Source: CAZWDL01 sp964632995 (GTDB lineage Bacteria > Bacteroidota > Bacteroidia > Chitinophagales > Saprospiraceae). Taken from it: DNA of 64,000 bases. The stretch lies in NCBI GenBank assembly GCA_964632995.1, contig CAZWDL010000025.1:1-64000 (forward strand). Direction: 5' to 3'. The notes under the pieces were generated by a model. That model did not search any database and was not told the origin of the DNA. It worked only from the letters and a program-made list of their open reading frames with translations. The number at the start of each line of letters is the position of its first letter. Within the stretch, counting starts at the first letter, position 1. Below are positions 42,792-50,946 of this stretch, one piece after another. The position numbers and the translations under genes are program-made.

Positions 42792-43853
42792 CTACAGTGT
42801 CCGGAGCAATGCCGCCACCGCTTCCCGCAGGGCCTCGCCATCGGATGGTTTGCTTTGAAACCCTGGAAAAGCAGCGCCGGCCTCTACGGCTTCCTTCAAA
42901 TGCAGTTTTCTTTGTTCGCTGAACAGACAAATCTTCTGTTCAAAAAGGTGTTGCGCCAGGTATTCCTGCTCGGTTTGTCCCGGTGTAGGAATCAGCAGCG
43001 CCTTCTTGCCCAGGGCGAGGAGGTCCATCAAGGTGCTGTAGCCCGGGCGACAAATGATCAGCTCGCTGGCGGCGACGGCCCGGCTGAGGTCGCCGGCCGG
43101 CAGGTAATTCACGATTTCCAGACTTCCCGTTTTCCATCTCTTGTTTTCTTCTTCGGTCACCCCACGGACGAGCAGTACGTTTAGGTCAAGCAAGCGCGCC
43201 TGCTCACACAAACGCCGCTCCAGCCGGGTCCGCTGCGGTTCGGGTCCCGATAGCAGCAGGAGTATATCGTACTTTTTATTCGACTCCGTTTGCTCCAGCC
43301 GGCTCAAATGACCGATGTAGCGATCCCTTTCTGTGAGGGGAGGGTGAGAGAGCCGGCCCCCCAGGTTTCCTTCTGAAACCAGATCCGGAATCCAGCAATA
43401 GTTGTAGCGGTGAATAAAGTGGTGATGCAGGCGGTTGGTCCAGCGCTGAAGCCAGGCGCCCGGAATGATGAGATGAAGCTGATGAGTGATGAAAACAGAG
43501 GGAATATAGCGGTTATAACACCCGTAACGATGATCCGAAATGATGGCCTCGATGCGGTAAGGCCGAATCCACTGCGCTACCTGCCGGTGTTCCTTCCAGA
43601 TAGCCCGCGTGATGCGCGGCATTTGCCCGGCCATATTCCACACCATGCGACCCGATGGATAGCGAATGCCATAGGAGGGGAGGCCTAAAAAAGGAAGTTG
43701 CGGAAAAGCTTCCTGCAAAACCCTCCCAGAAGAACCGCTACCTGCCAATACGGGCGAAGCGCCTTGCTTCAGCAGCTCCCGGATGACCGGCACGCAACGG
43801 GTTGCGTGGCCCAACCCCCAATCCAGCGGACAAACCAGTACGCGCTTCCCCAT
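42792..43853 (-). CDS. MurG-like glycosyltransferase
   Basis: The 353-residue protein has the GT-B double Rossmann layout. The N-terminal domain begins RVLVCPLDWGLGHATRCVPV with the Gly-loop of UDP-sugar transferases of the GT28 type. The C-terminal domain carries ILLLLSGPEPQRTRLERRL and the donor-binding segment LIICRPGYSTLMDLLALGKK, ALLIPTPGQTEQEYLAQHL, matching the pattern G.GT..E....G.P.....P....Q..NA of this class. It is not MurG itself: acceptor-side motifs differ and no division genes are near. The acceptor is unknown. It is convergent with pth. Confidence 0.85.
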   Translation of the reverse strand: MGKRVLVCPLDWGLGHATRCVPVIRELLKQGASPVLAGSGSSGRVLQEAFPQLPFLGLPSYGIRYPSGRMVWNMAGQMPRITRAIWKEHRQVAQWIRPYRIEAIISDHRYGCYNRYIPSVFITHQLHLIIPGAWLQRWTNRLHHHFIHRYNYCWIPDLVSEGNLGGRLSHPPLTERDRYIGHLSRLEQTESNKKYDILLLLSGPEPQRTRLERRLCEQARLLDLNVLLVRGVTEEENKRWKTGSLEIVNYLPAGDLSRAVAASELIICRPGYSTLMDLLALGKKALLIPTPGQTEQEYLAQHLFEQKICLFSEQRKLHLKEAVEAGAAFPGFQSKPSDGEALREAVAALLRTL

Positions 43854-43932
43854 TGGAATTCTGTCGATTTATTTTTAGCTTCGAGAACTCAAGTGATTTA
43901 AACTTTACTGAAAAAAGATAAATCCACCAATC

Positions 43933-44019
43933 ATGAATCGACTTTTCCTGCTGCTTTTCACTTTACTTCTCCTGTTGAACTCCTGCCGGGCCCTCGACTG
44001 CGGCTGCCCGATGAGCTGA
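43933..44019 (+). CDS. putative small lipoprotein, 28 aa
   Basis: The frame reads MNRLFLLLFTLLLLLNSC, then RALDCGCPMS and stop. It has a basic start, a 14-residue hydrophobic helix, and a lipobox-like LLNSC with Cys at 18, followed by a tiny CGCP-containing tail. From memory, small Bacteroidota lipoproteins ending DCGCPM occur, but I cannot verify it. A terminator-like hairpin follows directly at 44020-44059, which supports a real gene. Confidence 0.5.
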   Translation: MNRLFLLLFTLLLLLNSCRALDCGCPMS

Positions 44020-44059
44020 GCTGGATGCTGGCGGCCGGGCCTAGCACCGAGCATCCAGC
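44020..44059. terminator. hairpin between small lipoprotein and RNase G genes
   Basis: The arms GCTGGATGCT (44020-44029) and AGCATCCAGC (44050-44059) are exact complements. The hairpin starts right after the small lipoprotein stop and ends one base before the convergent RNase G stop. Only a weak T-run (ATTAATT) follows. Confidence 0.55.
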
Positions 44060-44060
44060 A

Positions 44061-45611
44061 TTAATTCAATCTGATTTCATCATCGTTGCCATCGAAGAAC
44101 CGATACTCTGTCATGCTGTAATCGTTGTTGCCGTTGATGCGCACCCATTTGAGGTGTTCGGTGAACCACTTCATCTGCGGGCTGGGCAGTCCTTTTTTCA
44201 GGTAAGCAGCCAGATAGGGATGCACCACCAGTTTTAGTTTCGATTTTGGTCGCGACTGGATGATGAACTTCAGATCGCGCTGGATATCGTCGATCAAAAG
44301 AATCGAGGCGTTGATTTTGCCGGTTCCGTTGCAGGTAGGGCATACCTCTGCTGTATTGATCTTCACTTCGGGCCGGGCCCGTTGGCGAGTGATCTGCATC
44401 AGGCCAAACTTACTCAGTGGGAGGATAGTGTGCTGAGCGCGATCTTTTTTCATAAAGCCCCGCATAGCCTTGACCAGTTCCCGTTTGTGTTCTTTATTAC
44501 GCATATCGATGAAATCGATGATGATGATACCACCGATATCGCGCAGGCGCATCTGCCGGGCGATCTCCTCGGCAGCTTCCATATTTACGCGCAGGACAGC
44601 CTGTTCCTGATTGTTGCTCGACATCTTGTGGCCGCTGTTCACGTCAATGACGTGCATGGCCTCAGTATGTTCGATCACCAGGTAGGCCCCGCTGGGCATG
44701 GTCGCCGTTTTTCCGAAGGAAGACTTAATTTGTTTGGTCACCCCGCAAGTGTCGAACACCGGTTTTTTCGAGCGGTGCTGCTGTACGATGTTGACCTGAT
44801 CGGGAGCGATAGATGACAAGTAGTTCTTAATGTTCTGGTACATCTGCTTGTCGTTCACCACAATCCGGTTGAAAGAATCGGTGAGCAGGTCGCGCAGTAT
44901 GCTGGAAGTCTTATCCAGTTCGCTGAGCAGTTTGACCGGTGCTTTAGCCCGGTGCATTTGACTGTGGATCTCTTCCCACTTGTTGAGCATCAGGGTGAGT
45001 TCCTCGTGCAGGTCGGCCACCTTCTTACCTTCAGCTGCTGTTCTGACGATTACACCAAAGTGCTTGGGGCGAATACTTTCGACGAGTAACTGCAGGCGTT
45101 TGCGTTCCTCCCCATTGGAAATTTTTTTAGAAACCGCAACGACATCGTTGAAGGGCGTCAAGACCAGATAACGGCCCGGAATGGTGATCTCGCAACTGAG
45201 GCGAGGGCCTTTGGTGGAGATCGGTTCTTTCAGGATTTGCACCAGCAAGGGTTTGCGCTTGCTCAGCACATGATCGATTTTTCCGGTTTTGACAATATCC
45301 GGTTCGATTTTAAAATTGTCGAGCCGGTGCGTGGAAATACCCCCCGAAACAGCGCCGTTGGTGTATTTAATCAACGAGCGCAGCCTGGGTCCCAGGTCAG
45401 TGTAATGCAGGAAAGCATCTTTTTTATGACCGATATCCACAAATGCCGCATTGAGGCCCGGCATGAGCCTTTTAATTTTACCTAGGAAGATATCACCAAC
45501 CGTAAAATTTGTATTGGTTTTCTGGTTGTGTAGTTCGACGAGTTTTGAATCCTCTAGAAGAGCTATTTCAACTTCCGTAGGTGTGGAATTAATAATAAGT
45601 TCTTTTTCCAC
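44061..45611 (-). CDS. rng: ribonuclease G/E family endoribonuclease
   Basis: The open frame reaches upstream to 45707, but the GTG at 45611 begins the conserved opening VEKELIINSTPTEVEIALLE and gives 516 residues, the usual RNase G length. The S1 domain is at residues 35-130 (GDIFLGKIKRLMPGLNAAFV, DIGHKKDAFLHYTDLG). The catalytic domain contains the two metal-binding aspartates in MHVIDVNSGHKM and IIIIDFIDMRN, and the zinc-link cysteines in EVCPTCNGTGKI. It cleaves single-stranded RNA in rRNA maturation and mRNA decay. No scaffold tail, so it is RNase G-like rather than RNase E. Confidence 0.94.
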   Translation of the reverse strand: MEKELIINSTPTEVEIALLEDSKLVELHNQKTNTNFTVGDIFLGKIKRLMPGLNAAFVDIGHKKDAFLHYTDLGPRLRSLIKYTNGAVSGGISTHRLDNFKIEPDIVKTGKIDHVLSKRKPLLVQILKEPISTKGPRLSCEITIPGRYLVLTPFNDVVAVSKKISNGEERKRLQLLVESIRPKHFGVIVRTAAEGKKVADLHEELTLMLNKWEEIHSQMHRAKAPVKLLSELDKTSSILRDLLTDSFNRIVVNDKQMYQNIKNYLSSIAPDQVNIVQQHRSKKPVFDTCGVTKQIKSSFGKTATMPSGAYLVIEHTEAMHVIDVNSGHKMSSNNQEQAVLRVNMEAAEEIARQMRLRDIGGIIIIDFIDMRNKEHKRELVKAMRGFMKKDRAQHTILPLSKFGLMQITRQRARPEVKINTAEVCPTCNGTGKINASILLIDDIQRDLKFIIQSRPKSKLKLVVHPYLAAYLKKGLPSPQMKWFTEHLKWVRINGNNDYSMTEYRFFDGNDDEIRLN

Positions 45612-46031
45612 AGGAGATACCTTTTGGATGGTAAAAGGGCAAACGGAGTGAACAAGTACTTTGCAGAAAAAGAAACAACGTATACGGAGATCCAGTTTGA
45701 AAGTCAAAAATCACTTTCAATCAAATAAGAGGTGCAAGCATTTCCTGTATCGCATTGGGCTATATAGAAGAAGTGGTTTCTCTTACTTGATTTCTCGCTA
45801 TTAGGGGTTCCTTGTATTCCCCTTGAATTTTTTCACGATTTGTATAGCGCAGTGAGCGCTATTTGAATAAATCAATCCAGGCTGCCGAATCGTTGGATTG
45901 GCAACCTGGATCAATTTTATCTACAAAGTTTTCTTTGGGGAAAGAAATTTATGTCTTGGTACACTGGCTCAGTAACGGTGTAAAGAGGTACAAAATACTC
46001 TTCCCCGCGGCCCCAATGCCATAAGTGTTAT
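45612..46031. other. gap upstream of rng
   Basis: There is no gene here. A hairpin ATCCAGGCTGCC/GGCAACCTGGAT (about 45875-45911, one mismatch) is a candidate terminator for the minus-strand operon ending at 46032. A smaller AGCGC/GCGCT hairpin is at 45846-45860. Confidence 0.55.
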
Positions 46032-46127
46032 TTATCTGTTTTTCTTCTTGTGACGGTTCTTACGAAGCCTTTTCTTACGTTTATGGGTTGCAATTTTGTG
46101 TCTTTTTCTCTTTTTTCCACAAGGCAT
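46032..46127 (-). CDS. small basic ribosomal protein, AURKAIP1/COX24-like
   Basis: The 31-residue protein reads MPCGKKRKRHKIATHKRK then KRLRKNRHKKKNR. It is almost entirely Lys, Arg and His with the K-RKRHKxxTHKRKKRxRxxRHKKK pattern of bacterial COX24/AURKAIP1-domain proteins, which are small ribosomal subunit components related to mitochondrial mS38 and actinobacterial bS22. The longer frame open upstream belongs to translation of the TPR gene in another frame. The ATG lies 35 bases after the TPR lipoprotein stop, so it is the third gene of the HU-TPR-COX24 unit. Confidence 0.85.
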   Translation of the reverse strand: MPCGKKRKRHKIATHKRKKRLRKNRHKKKNR

Positions 46128-46162
46128 AGTTATGTATTTATAAATTAAAAAAATTATTTTCC

Positions 46163-46960
46163 TTACTGTGTTGCTGTCATCAGATCCTGGCAGCGTTCTG
46201 CGAAGGCTTGCGCCTGTTCGGTATTGCCGTTGCCTTCGTAAGCCTGGGAGAGCAAACAACTCGTATTTGCGTTATTTGGTTCAATAGAGCGTGCTTTTTC
46301 CAGGCGTTCGATTGCCCGGTCGTACTGACCGGTTCTGATGGCAAGTCTGGCTAAGGTATTCAGTACTAGAACGTTTTCAGAGTGTTCACGGTTCAAATCA
46401 AGTAACATTGTAATGCCTCTCATGGGGTTATCCGCGGGAGGATTTTCGGCATAGAGTAATGCCAGATTTACTTTGTGACTGATATTTGAGGGGTTAATAG
46501 AAATCGCACTCTCAAAAGCTTTAACCGCATTCGTAGTACAATAGTTTCTTATCTTTTCCTCCTGGCTGCGCTGAACACAAATAGTGAAAGTAGTTCCGGC
46601 AATTGACCAGCTTTCCTCCGTTCCTTCAATCGTAGCTATCCGTTCGGCGTAGCTACCGGCCACGGCCGGATGTCCGAGGCCGAACCAGCGACTGGACAGT
46701 TGCTTCATCAGTTCTACCCGTTCGGTATCATCCAGGGCCTCTTCCAACTTAGTTTCCAGGACCAGCACATCGTTCAGGGCGCCGGCTTCCAGTTCTTCTT
46801 TTGCCTCCTGGAGCAAAACCTCCAGATTCGTACTCGCCAGTGCCAGGGACCGGGACTTTTCCACGGTCTGAAAATCACGGGGGGTGGTTTCACATCCAAT
46901 GTACAGCACTAAAAAAAGCAACAAAGCAGACCCTACTACAACAAGCTGTAATTTCGTCAT
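46163..46960 (-). CDS. TPR-repeat lipoprotein
   Basis: The 265-residue protein has an N-terminal hydrophobic helix ending in LYIGCET, a plausible lipobox with Cys at about 23. The mature part contains helix pairs of TPR type: LAALSSR-like segments early on, then AFESAISINPSNISHKVNLA, LLDLNREHSENVLVLNTLAR, and AIERLEKARSIEPNNANTSC, each close to 34 residues. TPR proteins mediate protein contacts; the partner is unknown. It starts 14 bases after the HU gene stop. Confidence 0.83.
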   Translation of the reverse strand: MTKLQLVVVGSALLLFLVLYIGCETTPRDFQTVEKSRSLALASTNLEVLLQEAKEELEAGALNDVLVLETKLEEALDDTERVELMKQLSSRWFGLGHPAVAGSYAERIATIEGTEESWSIAGTTFTICVQRSQEEKIRNYCTTNAVKAFESAISINPSNISHKVNLALLYAENPPADNPMRGITMLLDLNREHSENVLVLNTLARLAIRTGQYDRAIERLEKARSIEPNNANTSCLLSQAYEGNGNTEQAQAFAERCQDLMTATQ

Positions 46961-46974
46961 CGAATGTTTTTTAG

Positions 46975-47292
46975 CTAGTCTTCATTTTCGTTGTTTTCGC
47001 TGGGCAAAGAGTCTACGTTATCCTTCACCCTTTCCAGGAAAACCTTTGAAGGCTTAAAAGCGGGAATATAATGTTCCGGAATTTCGATCGCTATATTTTT
47101 CTTGATATGACGACCAATCTTCTTGGCGCGCTTTTTCACAACAAAGCTTCCAAAGCCGCGAACATAAACGTTCTCTCCCTCTGCGAGGGAATTTTTCACC
47201 TCCTGGAAGAAAGATTCCAGGGTTACCAATACATCTACCTTAGGCACTCCTGTCTTTTCCGAAATTGCCGCGACCAAATCAGCTTTTCTCAT
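46975..47292 (-). CDS. HU/IHF family DNA-binding protein
   Basis: The 105-residue protein is a bacterial histone-like DNA-bending protein. It opens MRKADLVAAISEKTGVPKVD, has GENVYVRGFGSFVVKKRAKK (the GFGxF turn), the DNA-binding arm around IGRHIKKNIAIEIPEHYIPA, and FKPSKVFLERV. The acidic tail (SLPSENNENED) is an addition found in many Bacteroidota homologues. It heads the unit HU - TPR lipoprotein - COX24-like protein. Confidence 0.94.
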   Translation of the reverse strand: MRKADLVAAISEKTGVPKVDVLVTLESFFQEVKNSLAEGENVYVRGFGSFVVKKRAKKIGRHIKKNIAIEIPEHYIPAFKPSKVFLERVKDNVDSLPSENNENED

Positions 47293-47467
47293 CGTTAGTT
47301 GTTGGTTTATAATGAGTTACAAATATTTTGCGTCTCAAAAAATGAGTGGCAAATTTCGGAATTTTATTCTTTAAACAAAAAAAAACCAAGCGAATTTTAA
47401 ATTATTTTCTCTAATACTCAGCTCTTTATGAAAAAGAGCCGTCTCTTTACATTCTCAATCCTTTAGT

Positions 47468-47475
47468 TATATTTG
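47468..47475 (+). promoter_or_regulatory. TATATTTG -7 box of the yicC-gmk operon
   Basis: TATATTTG fits TAnnTTTG and lies 16 bases before the yicC ATG, so the leader is short. Confidence 0.65.
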
Positions 47476-47491
47476 CGAAAAATACCAGCGT

Positions 47492-48367
47492 ATGCTCCTT
47501 TCCATGACCGGTTATGGCCGGGTGTCAACGACTTTTAAAGAGAAAACGATCACGGCGGAAATCCGGTCCCTGAACAGCAAATACACCGATATACGCCTTA
47601 AGATTCCACAAAACTACCGGGAGCACGAACCCGATATACGGAAAATCCTTTCGGAAAACGCTCAGCGTGGCAAACTGGATTTCTCGCTGGAGATCAAGTC
47701 ACTACAGGGGGATGACGAATACAGCCTCAATATACCGCTCTTCCGCAAATACTTCCGGGAACTGGATAAGCTTTCGCGTGAGCTGGACCTAGACCGCGAA
47801 GGGATGCTGCCGGCTATCCTCAAGCTGCCCAATGTGGTGGCGCCCGAAGAAGACTTACTCGACGAGGAGGAATGGAAAGCGGTTCGCGCTACCATCAAAG
47901 AAGCCCTGGTCAAATTCAACCAGTATCGCCTGACCGAAGGCCAGGTGATGGAAAAAGACATGCGCTTGCGCATCAGCAATATTCAGGAGTTGCTGTCCCA
48001 GGTCGACCCTTACGAAGAACAACGGGTGGAAAAACTGCGCCAGCGCCTCCACCAAAATCTGAAAGACCACCTGGGAAAAGAGAAAATTGACGAAAACCGC
48101 TTTGAGCAGGAAATTCTCTTCTACCTGGAAAAAATAGACATCACGGAAGAGAAAGTGCGCCTCAGTCAACACTGCGCGTACTACGTCGAAGAACTCGACA
48201 AGGACATCACCCTGAAAGGGCGCAAACTCAGCTTTATCAGCCAGGAGATAGGCAGAGAGATCAACACGCTCGGCGCCAAAGCCTATTCTCCGGATATTCA
48301 GCGCCTCGTCGTTGGTATGAAGGATGAATTGGAGAAAATTAAAGAACAAGTCGCCAACTCCGTCTGA
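47492..48367 (+). CDS. YicC family endoribonuclease
   Basis: The 291-residue protein starts with the invariant MLLSMTGYGR. It has the N-terminal YicC domain (FKEKTITAEIRSLNSKYTDI, RLKIPQN) and the C-terminal DUF1732 domain with FLEKID-like FYLEKIDITEEKVRLSQHCA, RKLSFISQEIGREINTLGAK. The family has been shown to have RNase activity in E. coli. Gene order yicC-gmk with only two bases between stop and next start is conserved across many bacteria and supports the call. Confidence 0.94.
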   Translation: MLLSMTGYGRVSTTFKEKTITAEIRSLNSKYTDIRLKIPQNYREHEPDIRKILSENAQRGKLDFSLEIKSLQGDDEYSLNIPLFRKYFRELDKLSRELDLDREGMLPAILKLPNVVAPEEDLLDEEEWKAVRATIKEALVKFNQYRLTEGQVMEKDMRLRISNIQELLSQVDPYEEQRVEKLRQRLHQNLKDHLGKEKIDENRFEQEILFYLEKIDITEEKVRLSQHCAYYVEELDKDITLKGRKLSFISQEIGREINTLGAKAYSPDIQRLVVGMKDELEKIKEQVANSV

Positions 48368-48369
48368 TT

Positions 48370-48960
48370 ATGCGAAAGCTTATTATCGTTGCTGCTCCCT
48401 CGGGGGCAGGAAAAACGACGATCGTTCACCATCTTCTGGAACAGTTCGACGAACTCGACTTTTCGGTTTCCGCGACCACGCGGCAAAAACGTACGGACGA
48501 GCAGGAGGGGCGGGACTACTATTTCTTTTCTCCACAGCAGTTCAAATCCCTCATTCGCGCCGGTGAATTCGTCGAATGGGAAGAAGTGTATGAAAACCAG
48601 TTCTACGGTACGCTGAAACAGGAAATTGAACGACTCTGGCAGAAGGGTAAGAACATCATCTTCGATATCGACGTCAAGGGGGCGCTCAATATCAAAAACA
48701 CCTATCCCGAACGCTCCCTGACCATCTTTGTCAAACCACCCTCCATCGAAGCGCTGCGGGAGCGCCTTCAACAACGCGAAACAGAAAACCCGGAAAGCTT
48801 GCAAAAGCGCTTGCGCCGGGTAGAAGAAGAAATGCAGTACGAGAAATATTTCGACCGGGTATTGGTTAATAATGACTTATCAAAAGCCCTGCGGGAAGCC
48901 GAAGAGATGGTCCGCGAGTTTCTGGAGAAACCGGACGGGGAAGAGACTGAAAAAGATTAA
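48370..48960 (+). CDS. gmk: guanylate kinase
   Basis: The 196-residue enzyme phosphorylates GMP to GDP. The P-loop is APSGAGKTTIVHHLL at residues 9-23. The GMP-binding segment VSATTRQKRTDEQEGRDYYF and the lid region AGEFVEWEEVYENQFYGTLK are intact, as is DIDVKGALNIK. It is translationally coupled to yicC and convergent with recJ. Confidence 0.96.
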   Translation: MRKLIIVAAPSGAGKTTIVHHLLEQFDELDFSVSATTRQKRTDEQEGRDYYFFSPQQFKSLIRAGEFVEWEEVYENQFYGTLKQEIERLWQKGKNIIFDIDVKGALNIKNTYPERSLTIFVKPPSIEALRERLQQRETENPESLQKRLRRVEEEMQYEKYFDRVLVNNDLSKALREAEEMVREFLEKPDGEETEKD

Positions 48961-49005
48961 TGAGAAATCCGGAAAAGACAAAAGGCCTCCCTCTGTTCTG
49001 CAGTT

Positions 49006-50718
49006 TTACGCCTCTTCGGTTCTCTCTTCCGGGAACCTTATATCTTTCACCACCAGTTGTAACTTACGAACGCCGTTCCAAAGGTTTTCACGAATGGTAT
49101 AGCAGATATCAAAAGGTTGTTTTTTAATCACCTTCGGATAAGCTTTGCCCTGATCGAAGGCTATTCCGGTAAACACGGCCTCGCCCTGTCGAAGGCCCAG
49201 GCGCAGGTGATTGCCATCCAGCAGGCGGGAGTAACCGCTGTCGCGCACCCCACGGGCAAGAAAAACGGGATTTTCATTTTCCGGTCCGAAAGGCGCAAAC
49301 TGACGGAGCACCCGCCAGAATTTCGGTTTGATCTCGTCAAGTGGCAATTCGGCCGCGTAGGGAAGTACGGGAACCGGTTTTTCACTGCCCTGCCGATGCT
49401 GGACGATAGCTTCAAAGCGGTCTTTAAAAGCCGGCAAATTAGAGGGCGACAGGCTGAGTCCGGCGGCGTAATCATGCCCGCCGTAGTCAATCAGCAAATC
49501 CTGGCAATCACCGATTACTTCGTGAATATTGAAACCTTGTACAGAGCGAACGGAGCCCACGATCTGACTATCGGCCAGGGTGAGAATTACGGTTGGCCGG
49601 TGGAAGGCATGGGCAATCCGGGAAGCCACAATACCGAGCACCCCCATATGCCAATGGGGCTGATAAAGTACAATACTGCGAAGGTTCTCCAGGTCCTGGT
49701 CAGCCAGCAACTCCCGAGCCTCCGTAGCCGTCCGGCGATCGTATTCCCGGCGGAGAAGATTGTGGTTAGTCAGCGAATCGGCGTAGCCCGCCGCAACCTT
49801 CCGATTGCCGGCCAGCATAAGACGGACCGCCTGCCGGGCATCCCCTACGCGCCCTGCTGCATTGATGACCGGCGCCATTCCAAATACGATATCGCTGATC
49901 GATAAAGGCCGCTGCCGGCCGCTGCGCTCAATAAGGGCGCGCAGCCCCGGCCTGGGGGTTCGGTTGAGCTGTTGTAATCCGAAGTGTGCAATTACCCTGT
50001 TCTCACCGGTGATGGGCACAATATCGCTGGCTATACTGACCACCAGGAAATCAAATAGCGGCTCCAGGATCTCCCATCCGTACCCCTGCTCCTGTGCATA
50101 GGCCTGCGCCAGTTTGAAGGCTACCCCGCAACCACTCAGTTCCTTGTAGGGATAGGGGCAATCGGGACGCTTCGGATCCAGCACCGCTACCGCTTCGGGC
50201 AGCTGATCACCAGGAAGATGATGGTCGCAGATGATCAGGTCCAGCCCCATCGCCCGGGCCTGACAGGCCTGCTCAACCGCCTTGATTCCGCAATCCATCG
50301 CAATGAGCAGGGATACTCCATTATCGCGGGCATACTCAAGCCCTTCCCGGGATAAGCCGTACCCCTCGCGGTAGCGATCAGGGATGTAGTAATCGATTTT
50401 CTTGTGTAAGCCGCGAAGAAAACTATACATCAAGGCAACCGAGGTGGTGCCGTCTACATCATAATCTCCGTAGAGCAGGATTTTCTCCCCTTTCCGAATG
50501 GCCTGATCAAGCCTGGCTACAGCCTTAGGCATATCGCGAAGCAGCAAGGGATCGTGGAGATGACTCAGGTCGGGACGGAAAAAATGCCTGGCCGATTCAT
50601 AGTCCTTAACCCCGCGCTGTACCAACAGGCCGCAGAGTACAGGGTGTATCCCTAGTACTTGCTGAAGCTCAGCAACCAATACCGGATCGGTATCCAGCAA
50701 TTCCCATCTTTTTTTCAT
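49006..50718 (-). CDS. recJ: single-stranded-DNA-specific exonuclease RecJ
   Basis: The 570-residue protein degrades single-stranded DNA 5' to 3' in recombination and mismatch repair. DHH phosphoesterase motifs are present: LLYGDYDVDGTTSVALMY, AMDCGIKAVEQ, DLIICDHHLPG, and PYKELSGCGVAFKLAQAYA. The DHHA1 domain has VLGIVASRIAHAFHRPTVIL and YGGHDYAAGLSL, and the OB domain follows with FAPFGPENENPVF. Full length and intact. It starts with MKKRWELLD and lies divergent from the TonB receptor gene. Confidence 0.95.
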   Translation of the reverse strand: MKKRWELLDTDPVLVAELQQVLGIHPVLCGLLVQRGVKDYESARHFFRPDLSHLHDPLLLRDMPKAVARLDQAIRKGEKILLYGDYDVDGTTSVALMYSFLRGLHKKIDYYIPDRYREGYGLSREGLEYARDNGVSLLIAMDCGIKAVEQACQARAMGLDLIICDHHLPGDQLPEAVAVLDPKRPDCPYPYKELSGCGVAFKLAQAYAQEQGYGWEILEPLFDFLVVSIASDIVPITGENRVIAHFGLQQLNRTPRPGLRALIERSGRQRPLSISDIVFGMAPVINAAGRVGDARQAVRLMLAGNRKVAAGYADSLTNHNLLRREYDRRTATEARELLADQDLENLRSIVLYQPHWHMGVLGIVASRIAHAFHRPTVILTLADSQIVGSVRSVQGFNIHEVIGDCQDLLIDYGGHDYAAGLSLSPSNLPAFKDRFEAIVQHRQGSEKPVPVLPYAAELPLDEIKPKFWRVLRQFAPFGPENENPVFLARGVRDSGYSRLLDGNHLRLGLRQGEAVFTGIAFDQGKAYPKVIKKQPFDICYTIRENLWNGVRKLQLVVKDIRFPEERTEEA

Positions 50719-50750
50719 TGGGCAGGGTTAAAAAGAAAAATCAATATAGG

Positions 50751-50758
50751 TAATTTTG
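50751..50758 (+). promoter_or_regulatory. TAATTTTG candidate -7 box for the TonB receptor gene
   Basis: TAATTTTG fits TAnnTTTG in the recJ/receptor divergent region, 188 bases before the chosen start at 50947. The distance is long, so a leader or a different promoter is possible. Confidence 0.4.
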
Positions 50759-50946
50759 TAACAAAATAAAAACGAAAGCAGCTGTTATTATATCGGTTTT
50801 TCTTTGCCGATTCTCGCCGTTGAGGACCTACATCCTGTACCGTTCTAATAATCAGCCCGGTGACGTCCACAGGCAAAAGATCAAAACTCAATGTGGCGTT
50901 TATTACCTATTTGTTCCTAAGTTTGTCTATCCTACAACAACCGCAT

